A DNA stretch of 64,000 nt, from NCBI RefSeq assembly GCF_044582145.1, contig NZ_JBDODO010000005.1; one strand, given 5' to 3'. This DNA is from Guyparkeria sp016278265. GTDB lineage: Bacteria; Pseudomonadota; Gammaproteobacteria; Halothiobacillales; Halothiobacillaceae. Each line of letters begins with the position of its first letter. Within the stretch, counting starts at the first letter, position 1. Of the stretch, positions 11,531-19,222 are shown in pieces. The translations under genes were made by a program, and so were the position numbers. Below the pieces are notes generated by a model. It ran no database searches and was not told the origin of the DNA. It saw only the letters and a program-made list of their open reading frames with translations.

Positions 11531-13303
11531 TCAGCGTTTCTTGGGCGGCAATAGATCCGTGATCGTGCCTTCGGCCATCTCGGCGGCGAAGCCGAGCGTT
11601 TCCGAGAGGGTGGGGTGGGGGTGGATCGTCAGGCCAATATCGGCCATGTCGGCGCCCATCTCGATTGCCAGCATGGCTTCCGCAATCAGCTCACCCGCGT
11701 TGGGCCCGACGATACCGGCACCCAGCAGGCGATGGGTGTTCTTGCAGAACAGGGCCTTGGTAAGGCCCTCGTCGCGGCCAAGGCTCAGCGATCGGCCCGA
11801 GGCGGCCCAGGGGAAAGCGCCTTTCTCGTACTCGACACCCTCGGCCTTGAGCTCGTCCTCAGTCTTGCCGGCCCAGGCGACCTCCGGATCGGTGTAGGCC
11901 ACGCTGGGAATCCCCATCGGCGTGAAGGCCGACGGCAGGCCGCAGATCACCTCGGCGGCGACCTTGCCTTCGTGTACCGCCTTGTGGGCCAGCATCGGCT
12001 GACCGACCACGTCACCGATCGCATGGATATGCTCGACGTTGGTCCGCATCCGCTCGTCGACGGCGATAAAGCCACGCTCATCCACCGATACGCCTGCCTT
12101 GTCCGCGTCGATCTTCTTGCCGTTCGGCGCGCGGCCGACGGCGACCAGAATGCGATCGAAAACAGCGGTTTCCGGGGTGTTTTTGCCCTCGAAGGTCACA
12201 TGCAGGCCATCTTTCTTGGCCTCGACATTGGTCACCTTGGAGCCGAGGAAGATGTCTTGGTAGCGCTTCTTGAGGATCTTGAGCAGCGGACGGGTCAGGT
12301 CCTTGTCTGCCCCCGGGATGATGGTGTCGGCCAGCTCGACGATCGAGATGTCGGCACCGAGCGAATCGTAGACCTGCGCCATTTCCAGACCGATGATGCC
12401 ACCGCCGATAACGAGCATCTTGCCCGGCACTTCCTCGAGCTCGAGGGCGTCGGTGGAGTCCATCACGCGCGGGTCATCATGCGGAATAAACGGCAGCTTC
12501 ACCGGCTGCGAACCGGCAGCGACGACGGCATTGTCAAAACGGATCAGAGTCTCTTTACCATCGTCGTCGGTGACCGCCACGTGGTGCGGATCGACGAAGC
12601 GGCCGTAGCCGCGCACGATCTGCACCTTGCGCTGCTTGGCCAGGGCCTCGAGACCGCCGGTGAGCTTCTTGATCGTCTGGTCCTTGAAGCCGCGCAGCTT
12701 GTCGAGATCGATCTTCGGCTCGGCGAAGGTCACGCCATGCGCGCCCATCGAGCGGGTCTCGTTGAGGACCTCGGAGACGTGCAGCAACGCCTTGGACGGG
12801 ATGCAGCCGACATTTAGGCAAACGCCGCCGATGACCGGGTAACGCTCGATCAGCACGACCCTCTTGCCGAGATCCGCGGCGCGGAACGCGGCGGTGTAGC
12901 CGCCCGGGCCGGAACCGAGCACGCAAATGTCGCACTCGACGTCCGCCTTGGCCTCGGTTTCCTTGGCAGCGGCCGGCGCACCTGCCTTTTCCTCTTTGGT
13001 CGGGGCGGGGGATTGCTCGGCCGGGGTATCGTCCTTGTCGTCCTTGTCCTCCGTGCCCCCGCTCGCGGCGGGCTCGTACTTGGCGATCGGCGTGCCGGTG
13101 CTGACCTTGTCGCCCACGCCGACGAGCATTTCGGTGATCTTGCCGGCCGCGGGGGCGGGGATCTCCATGGTCGCCTTGTCGGTTTCCAGGGTGATCAGCG
13201 AGTCTTCGGCCTCGACCGCGTCGCCGGCCTCGACCAGCACCTCGATGATCTCGACTTCGTCAGCATTGCCGATGTCGGGCAGGTTGATGGTTTCGATGGT
13301 CAT
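11531..13303 (-). CDS. lpdA: Dihydrolipoamide dehydrogenase with N-terminal lipoyl domain
   Basis: The 590-residue protein has a lipoyl domain at residues 1-80 (LITLETDKATMEIPAP, lipoylated Lys). A linker rich in Lys, Glu, Ala and Pro to about 120 follows, then a complete E3 flavoprotein. In the E3 part, GGVCLNVGCIPSKALLH holds the redox disulfide, AIGDVVGQPMLAHKA binds FAD, and HPHPTLSE carries the active-site His-Glu of the partner subunit. Standard E3 is about 475 residues; the added lipoyl domain is seen in some beta- and gammaproteobacterial PDH operons. It reoxidises the lipoyl arms of the PDH complex. It follows aceF by 10 bases. Confidence 0.97.
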   Translation of the reverse strand: MTIETINLPDIGNADEVEIIEVLVEAGDAVEAEDSLITLETDKATMEIPAPAAGKITEMLVGVGDKVSTGTPIAKYEPAASGGTEDKDDKDDTPAEQSPAPTKEEKAGAPAAAKETEAKADVECDICVLGSGPGGYTAAFRAADLGKRVVLIERYPVIGGVCLNVGCIPSKALLHVSEVLNETRSMGAHGVTFAEPKIDLDKLRGFKDQTIKKLTGGLEALAKQRKVQIVRGYGRFVDPHHVAVTDDDGKETLIRFDNAVVAAGSQPVKLPFIPHDDPRVMDSTDALELEEVPGKMLVIGGGIIGLEMAQVYDSLGADISIVELADTIIPGADKDLTRPLLKILKKRYQDIFLGSKVTNVEAKKDGLHVTFEGKNTPETAVFDRILVAVGRAPNGKKIDADKAGVSVDERGFIAVDERMRTNVEHIHAIGDVVGQPMLAHKAVHEGKVAAEVICGLPSAFTPMGIPSVAYTDPEVAWAGKTEDELKAEGVEYEKGAFPWAASGRSLSLGRDEGLTKALFCKNTHRLLGAGIVGPNAGELIAEAMLAIEMGADMADIGLTIHPHPTLSETLGFAAEMAEGTITDLLPPKKR

Positions 13304-13313
13304 CCGGCGCTCC

Positions 13314-14645
13314 TTACAGCATCAGTTCGCGAAGATCGGTGAGCGTGCGCGAGAGCGTGGTCATGAACCGCGCACCCTCGGCGCCATCGATGACGCGGTG
13401 ATCGTAGGACAGCGCCAGCGGCAGCATCAGGCGCGGCACGAATTCCGAGCCGTTCCAGACCGGCTGCATGCTCGCCTTGGAAACGCCCAGGATGCCCACC
13501 TCCGGACCGTTGACGATCGGCGTGAACTGGGTGCCGCCAATGCCTCCGAGACTGGAGACCGAGAACGTACCGCCGGAGAGATCCGCGCCAGTCAGCTTGC
13601 CGTTGCGGGCGCGTTCCGAAATGGCCATCAGTTCCTCGGAGAGTTCGAAGATGCCCTTCTGATCGACGTCGCGCACGACCGGTACCAGCAGGCCGTTGGG
13701 GGTATCGACCGCCACGCCCAAGTTGATGTACTTCTTGACGATCAGGTTCTCGCCGTCCGGGGCGAGCGAGGCGTTCATGTGCGGGAACTCGCGCAAGACG
13801 TGCGCCAGCGCCTTGAGCACGAACACCAGGGGAGTCATCTTGATGCCGGCCTTTTCGGCGCGCGGTTTCAATGACTTGCGGAAGTCCTCGAGTTCGGTGA
13901 TGTCGGTCTCGTCGAACTGTGTGACGTGCGGGATATTGAGCCAGGCCGTCGACAGATGCTTGCCGGAAAGCTTCTTGATGCGCGAGAGCGGCTTTTCCTC
14001 GATCTCGCCGAACTGGGAGAAGTCGATTTCCGGCAGCGGCGGGATGCCCGCCCCGCTAGCAGCGCCGCCCTTGGCCACGCCTTCCATGACCGTCTTGATC
14101 GCGCCTTCGACGTCTTCCTGACGGATACGGCCCTTGGGACCGGTGCCAGTGACATTGGCCAGGTCCACGCCCAGTTTTCGGGCGAAAACACGCACCGATG
14201 GACTGGCGTGGAAGGCCGCACCGGCGCTCTGGCGATTGACGGGCGCGGGCGTCTGCGGGGCCTGGGCTGCGGGCTCAGCGGGCTTCTCGGCAGCCGGTGC
14301 CGACTTCTCGGTCTCGACCGGTTTCTCGTCCGGCGTTGCCTCGGCTGGCTCTTCCTTGGCCGACTCGTTCTGACTTGACGGCGTTGCGGCGTCTTCCCCG
14401 GAATCTTCCTCGGCCTCGATTTCGGCGATCAGATCTCCCTGTTTCAGGGCGTCGTCCACCTTGACCAGCACCTTCTTGATCTCGCCCGCGTAGGGGGACG
14501 GGATCTCCATCGTGGCCTTGTCGGACTCCAGCGTGATCAGCGAGTCTTCCTTTTCCACCCGGTCGCCGGGCGAGATCAGCACCTCGATAACCGGGGTGTT
14601 GTCGTAATTGCCGATATCGGGGAGGGTGATCGACTTGATGGCCAT
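13314..14645 (-). CDS. aceF: Dihydrolipoyllysine acetyltransferase (PDH E2)
   Basis: The 443-residue protein has one lipoyl domain (residues 1-80, LITLESDKATMEIPSP) and an Ala/Pro/Glu linker. A peripheral subunit-binding domain near residue 150 (SPSVRVFARKLGVDLANVTG) is followed by the acyltransferase core, which ends with LALSYDHRVIDGAEGARF (catalytic His and Asp). E. coli AceF has three lipoyl domains. Here there is one on E2 and another on E3, so the lipoyl arms are shared out differently. The gene sits 114 bases after aceE on the same strand. Confidence 0.97.
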   Translation of the reverse strand: MAIKSITLPDIGNYDNTPVIEVLISPGDRVEKEDSLITLESDKATMEIPSPYAGEIKKVLVKVDDALKQGDLIAEIEAEEDSGEDAATPSSQNESAKEEPAEATPDEKPVETEKSAPAAEKPAEPAAQAPQTPAPVNRQSAGAAFHASPSVRVFARKLGVDLANVTGTGPKGRIRQEDVEGAIKTVMEGVAKGGAASGAGIPPLPEIDFSQFGEIEEKPLSRIKKLSGKHLSTAWLNIPHVTQFDETDITELEDFRKSLKPRAEKAGIKMTPLVFVLKALAHVLREFPHMNASLAPDGENLIVKKYINLGVAVDTPNGLLVPVVRDVDQKGIFELSEELMAISERARNGKLTGADLSGGTFSVSSLGGIGGTQFTPIVNGPEVGILGVSKASMQPVWNGSEFVPRLMLPLALSYDHRVIDGAEGARFMTTLSRTLTDLRELML

Positions 14646-14759
14646 CAGCCTGTCTCCATGAAAGGTTGCATGCGCGTCCGCGTCTGTTTGCGGGCGTCGG
14701 ATCGAATGGGGCCGGTGCCCCGCGTCATGTCGACATGAGCGGGGCAGGGGCGGTAGGTC

Positions 14760-17417
14760 TTAGCGCTCGATCGGCGGGCCGCAGTCCGGATCGATGTCGT
14801 ATTTCTTGATCGCCTCGGTGACCTTGGTGGCCGGGATGGTGCCTTCGTCGGCCAGGGCCTTGAGCGCGGCGACCACGATGTGGGCCGCATCGACCTCGAA
14901 GAAACGACGCAGTGCCGCGCGGGTATCGGAACGGCCGTAGCCGTCGGTGCCCAGGACGGTGAACGAATTCGGCACGAATCGACGGATCTGATCCGGATAG
15001 GCCTGGATGTAGTCGGTCGCCGCGATGACCGGGGCGTTGCGTTCCTCGAGGGCCGTGGTGATGTACGGCGTCTTGGGCTTGGCGTCCGGGTGCAGGCGGT
15101 TGTGACGCTCGCAGGCCTGACCTTCGCGGGCCAGCTCGGTGAAACTGGTTGCCGACCAGACATCGGCGGCCACCTTCCACTCATCCTCGAGCATCACGGC
15201 GGCGGCCTCGGCCTCACGCAGGATGCTGCCAGAACCCATCAGCTGGACACGGCTCTTGAGCTTTTTCTTGCTCTCGCGCAGGCGGTAGGCACCCTTGAGA
15301 ACCCCTTCCTCGATACCCTCGGGCATCGCCGGGTGCGAGTAGTTCTCGTTCATCGCGGTGATGTAGTAGTAGCAATCCTGCTTTTCCTCGACCATCGCCT
15401 GCAGGCCATCACGGATGATGATCGCCATCTCGTAGCCGTAGGTCGGATCGAAGACGCGGCAGCTGGGCACGACCGAGAACATCATGATGTTGTGGCCGTC
15501 GTTGTGCTGCAGACCCTCGCCCTCGAGCGTGGTCCGGCCGGCAGTCGCCCCAATCAAGAAGCCACGCGCCCGGATGTCACCCGCCAGCCAGGCCAGATCA
15601 CCCACGCGCTGGTAGCCGAACATCGAGTAGTAGATGTAGAACGGCACCATCGCCTCGCCGTAGTTGGCGTAGGCGGTCGCCGCAGCGAGCCACGAGGACA
15701 TCGAGCCCGCCTCGTTGATGCCTTCCTGCAGCACCTGGCCGTTGGCCGCCTGCTTGTACCAGGCCACCTGGTCGGAATCGACCGGCTCGTAGAGCTGACC
15801 GGCGGGGTCGTAGATACCCACCTGGCGGAACAACCCCTCGAGACCGAAGGTGCGGGCCTCGTCTGGGATGATCGGCACGACGCGCTTGCCGAGCTTCTTG
15901 TCGCGCAGGATCATCGCCAGGATGCGACCGAAGAGCATGGTCGAGGACATCTCGCGCTCGCCGGTGCCCTTGAGGATCATGTCGAAGGCCTTGAGCTCCG
16001 GTGCCGGGATGGACTCGGCGCGGTCGACGCGGGAGGGCAGGTAGCCGCCCAGCTCCTTGCGCCGCTCGTTCATGTACTTGATCAGCTCGTGGCTGTCGTC
16101 CGGCTTGTAGAACGGCACGTTCTTTTCGAGCTGCTCGTCGGAGATCGGCAGGCCGAAACGGTCGCGAAAGTACTTCAGCCCGTCGTTGTCCAACTTCTTC
16201 TGCTGGTGGGCTGTCATCGCGCCTTCGCCGAACGGGCCCATGCCGTAACCCTTGATGGTCTTGGCGATGATGACGGTCGGCTTGCCCTTGCAGTCGTTAG
16301 CCGCCTTGTAGGCCGCGTACATCTTGCGCGGGCTGTGGCCACCACGGGTGAGCGAGAAGATCTCGTCGTCGGTCATGTTCTTGACCAGCTCGGCGGTTTC
16401 CGGGTACTTGCCAAAGAAGTGCTCGCGGACGAAGGCGCCATCCTTGGCCTTGTAGGCCTGATATTCGCCGTCGGGAACCTCCATCATCCGTTCCATCAGC
16501 TTGCCCGACTTGTCACGAGCCAGCAGCTCGTCCCAGCCCGGTCCCCAGATGACCTTAATCACGTTCCAGCCGGCGCCACGGAAGCTGCCCTCGAGTTCCT
16601 GGATGATCTTGCCGTTGCCGCGAACCGGGCCATCGAGGCGCTGCAGGTTGGCATTGACGATGAAGACCAGATTGTCGAGCTTCTCGCGCACGGCCAGGCC
16701 GATGGCGCCGAGTGATTCCGGCTCATCCATCTCGCCATCACCGAGGAAGGCGTAGACCTTGCGGCTGTTGATCTTGCCGAAACCGCGCGCGTCCATGTAT
16801 TTCATGAAGCGTGCCTGGTAGATCGCCATCAGCGGCCCCAGGCCCATGGAGACGGTCGGGAACTGCCAGAAGTTCGGCATCAGCCATGGGTGCGGGTAGG
16901 AGCTCAGCCCATCCTTGTGCGCTTCCTGGCGATAGTTGAGCAGCTGGTCTTCGGTGATGCGTCCCTCGAGGTACGCCCGGGCGTACATCCCCGGCGCGAC
17001 GTGACCCTGGAAGAACACCATGTCGGCGCCTTCTGGATGATCGTGACCCTTGAAGAAGTGGTTCAGGGCGACCTCGTACATAGTCGCGCTGGACTGATAG
17101 GAGGCGATGTGGCCGCCGACCGAGCTTTCCTTGTTGGCCCGCACCACAATCGCCATGGCGTTCCAGCGGATCAGGGCGCGCAGGCGCTGCTCGATCTGAC
17201 GGTCGCCAGGATACTGCGGCTCGTTCTCGGGCGGAATGGTGTTGATGTAGGGGGTGGTCGCGGAGTAGGGGGTGTCGATGCCGTGCTGGCGCGCCAGCTC
17301 GATCATGTTGCCAATCAAATGGCGGGCCTTTTCCGTCCCTTCAAAGCTGACCACTGCCTCGAGTGCGTCAAGCCATTCCCGGGTTTCCTGCGGATCCTGA
17401 TCGATGTAATCGGTCAC
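14760..17417 (-). CDS. aceE: Pyruvate dehydrogenase E1 component (homodimeric)
   Basis: The product is 885 residues, the size of homodimeric AceE. Thiamine diphosphate binding is shown by AFLGDGEMDEPES followed by IVNANLQRLDGPV. Conserved segments such as SSVGGHIASYQSSATMYEV and GLQHNDGHNIM are present, including catalytic His positions. The open frame reaches a GTG at 17421-17423. I prefer the GTG at 17415-17417 because AGGAG at 17423-17427 is then spaced 5 bases from it. E1 decarboxylates pyruvate and acetylates the lipoyl arms. The gene heads the leftward aceE-aceF-lpdA unit and diverges from argG. Confidence 0.97.
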   Translation of the reverse strand: MTDYIDQDPQETREWLDALEAVVSFEGTEKARHLIGNMIELARQHGIDTPYSATTPYINTIPPENEPQYPGDRQIEQRLRALIRWNAMAIVVRANKESSVGGHIASYQSSATMYEVALNHFFKGHDHPEGADMVFFQGHVAPGMYARAYLEGRITEDQLLNYRQEAHKDGLSSYPHPWLMPNFWQFPTVSMGLGPLMAIYQARFMKYMDARGFGKINSRKVYAFLGDGEMDEPESLGAIGLAVREKLDNLVFIVNANLQRLDGPVRGNGKIIQELEGSFRGAGWNVIKVIWGPGWDELLARDKSGKLMERMMEVPDGEYQAYKAKDGAFVREHFFGKYPETAELVKNMTDDEIFSLTRGGHSPRKMYAAYKAANDCKGKPTVIIAKTIKGYGMGPFGEGAMTAHQQKKLDNDGLKYFRDRFGLPISDEQLEKNVPFYKPDDSHELIKYMNERRKELGGYLPSRVDRAESIPAPELKAFDMILKGTGEREMSSTMLFGRILAMILRDKKLGKRVVPIIPDEARTFGLEGLFRQVGIYDPAGQLYEPVDSDQVAWYKQAANGQVLQEGINEAGSMSSWLAAATAYANYGEAMVPFYIYYSMFGYQRVGDLAWLAGDIRARGFLIGATAGRTTLEGEGLQHNDGHNIMMFSVVPSCRVFDPTYGYEMAIIIRDGLQAMVEEKQDCYYYITAMNENYSHPAMPEGIEEGVLKGAYRLRESKKKLKSRVQLMGSGSILREAEAAAVMLEDEWKVAADVWSATSFTELAREGQACERHNRLHPDAKPKTPYITTALEERNAPVIAATDYIQAYPDQIRRFVPNSFTVLGTDGYGRSDTRAALRRFFEVDAAHIVVAALKALADEGTIPATKVTEAIKKYDIDPDCGPPIER

Positions 17418-17486
17418 AAGCACTCCTCAAAGCTGTCGTTGGGCGCGTCCGAAATCCCCATAAAGCGCCTCATGGCGGGGTTTCGA

Positions 17487-17502
17487 TGGTCGCACCGGAC
17501 CA
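17487..17502. promoter_or_regulatory. Palindrome in the aceE upstream region, possible operator
   Basis: TGGTC-6 bases-GACCA forms an inverted repeat 70 bases upstream of the aceE start. The E. coli PdhR operator also uses inverted TTGGT/ACCAA half sites, but with a shorter spacer, so this is at most a relative. The 328-base divergent region between aceE and argG holds this palindrome and the argG promoter, and no gene. Confidence 0.3.
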
Positions 17503-17662
17503 AAATTTGCGGCTCATTATGCGTGATTCCGCCGAGTTTTCCTATGTTCGAGCGCACGGCGAAGCCGTTTCACGCCGCCTGTGGGCGGTCGAGGTCAAGC
17601 GGGAAGTGCCGTATTGACGCCGCTCGGCATGGCGTAATCGGGGGATTGAAAACCCCTATGCC

Positions 17663-17691
17663 CTGTCATGGCGCAGCGGTGTCTATATAAT
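17663..17691 (+). promoter_or_regulatory. Sigma70-type promoter of argG
   Basis: CTGTCA (17663-17668) and a perfect TATAAT (17686-17691) are separated by exactly 17 bases. The predicted start lies about 48 bases before the argG ATG. No other strong -10 is visible in the divergent region on this strand. Confidence 0.75.
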
Positions 17692-17745
17692 GGCGCGATC
17701 TCGTGCCAAGCACATCGCAAACATAAATCGAATTCAGGAGTTCTG

Positions 17746-18981
17746 ATGAGTAATCCCGCGGCCCCCAAGAAGCTCGGCAAGGTGGTACTGGCCTACTCCG
17801 GCGGCCTGGACACCTCGGTGATCCTCAAGTGGCTGGAAGAGACCTACGACTGCGAGGTAGTCACCTTCACCGCGGACCTGGGGCAGGGCGAGGAGCTCGA
17901 CCCGGCGCGTGAGAAGGCCGAGAAGATGGGCGTCAAGGAAATCTACATCGACGACCTGCGCGAGACCTTCGTCCGCGACTACGTCTTCCCGATGTTCCGC
18001 GCCAACGCCATCTACGAAGGCGAATATCTGCTCGGCACGTCCATCGCCCGCCCGTTGATCGCCAAGCGCCTGGTGGACATCGCCCGAGAGACCGGTGCCG
18101 ATGCCGTCGCCCACGGCGCGACCGGGAAGGGCAACGACCAGGTGCGCTTTGAGCTCAACGCCTACGCACTTAATCCTGAGATCAAGGTGATCGCCCCGTG
18201 GCGCGAGTGGGATCTCACCTCCCGCGAGAAGCTGATGAACTACGCGGAGTCTCGTGACATCCCGGTCGACTTTGCCGCCGCCGGCAAGAAGTCGCCGTAC
18301 TCCATGGACGCCAATCTGCTGCACATCTCCTACGAGGGCGGGAATCTCGAGGACCCGTGGTGGGAGCCGGAAGAAGAGATGTGGCGCTGGTCGGTCAGCC
18401 CCGAGCGCGCGCCCGACGAGGCCACCGAGATCACTATCGGCTTCGAGAAGGGCGACCCGGTCTCGATCAACGGCGAGACGCTTTCGCCAGCCGAGCTGCT
18501 GCTCAAGCTCAATCAATTGGGCGGCGCCAACGGGATCGGTCGGCTCGACATGGTGGAGAACCGCTACGTGGGCATGAAGTCACGCGGCTGCTATGAAACC
18601 CCGGGCGGCACGATCCTCCTGAAGGCGCGTCGCGCACTCGAGTCGCTCACGCTCGATCGTGGCGAAGCCCACATGAAGGATGAATTGATGCCTAAGTACG
18701 CGGAGTTGGTGTACAACGGTTACTGGTTCGCCCCCGAGCGCGAGATGCTGCAAAAGGCCATCGACGCGACCCAGGACAACGTCAACGGCGACGTGCGCCT
18801 GCGCCTGTACAAGGGCAACGTGATCGTTGCCGGCCGCCGGTCCGACAACAGCCTGTTCGATCCGGCGATCGCGACATTCGAGGACGACGCCGGTGCCTAC
18901 GACCAGCGCGATGCCGAGGGCTTCATCAAGCTCAACGCCCTGCGCCTGCGTATCAGCGCGAAGGCCGGCCGTCGCGGCTGA
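17746..18981 (+). CDS. argG: Argininosuccinate synthase
   Basis: The 411-residue protein contains the N-type ATP pyrophosphatase loop LAYSGGLDTSVILKW near the N terminus. It also has the family signatures GATGKGNDQVRFE and DANLLHISYEGG. It condenses citrulline with aspartate in arginine synthesis, linking to carbamoyl phosphate made by CarAB. The start is the ATG at 17746, 6 bases after CAGGAG; an open frame extends upstream, but the promoter -10 lies inside it. A rho-independent terminator follows at 19149. Confidence 0.98.
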   Translation: MSNPAAPKKLGKVVLAYSGGLDTSVILKWLEETYDCEVVTFTADLGQGEELDPAREKAEKMGVKEIYIDDLRETFVRDYVFPMFRANAIYEGEYLLGTSIARPLIAKRLVDIARETGADAVAHGATGKGNDQVRFELNAYALNPEIKVIAPWREWDLTSREKLMNYAESRDIPVDFAAAGKKSPYSMDANLLHISYEGGNLEDPWWEPEEEMWRWSVSPERAPDEATEITIGFEKGDPVSINGETLSPAELLLKLNQLGGANGIGRLDMVENRYVGMKSRGCYETPGGTILLKARRALESLTLDRGEAHMKDELMPKYAELVYNGYWFAPEREMLQKAIDATQDNVNGDVRLRLYKGNVIVAGRRSDNSLFDPAIATFEDDAGAYDQRDAEGFIKLNALRLRISAKAGRRG

Positions 18982-19148
18982 AGGGGGGTAAAGGGCGCTC
19001 CGGCAGGACACCGGGGAGCCCTGCCTTGGTGACAGGGACGAACCGCCCCGTACCCGCTAGGGTGTGATTCACAGGCAAGGGATGTCTGGCATGAAGCGAG
19101 TGGCAAACCGCAGAGGAATGGGCGCCATGATGGTGCCTGGGCCGATAG

Positions 19149-19186
19149 GGCGGGTCGTGGCGTTGGCCACGGCCCGCCTTTTTATT
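19149..19186 (+). terminator. Rho-independent terminator after argG
   Basis: A 13-bp stem (GGCGGG-T-CGTGGC paired with GCCACG-G-CCCGCC) has a GTTG loop and runs into TTTTTATT. It ends argG transcription. It also lies inside the long upstream extension of the next reading frame, which argues that translation of that gene starts later, at 19223. Confidence 0.88.
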
Positions 19187-19222
19187 GTCTTCGGTTCGTC
19201 CAGCCGAGCGGGGATCGGTTTG

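Noticed and set aside
14880..16715. 611-codon open frame antisense to aceE
   Set aside because: It lies entirely opposite a certain gene; long antisense frames are common in GC-rich DNA, and its protein has no recognisable domain.
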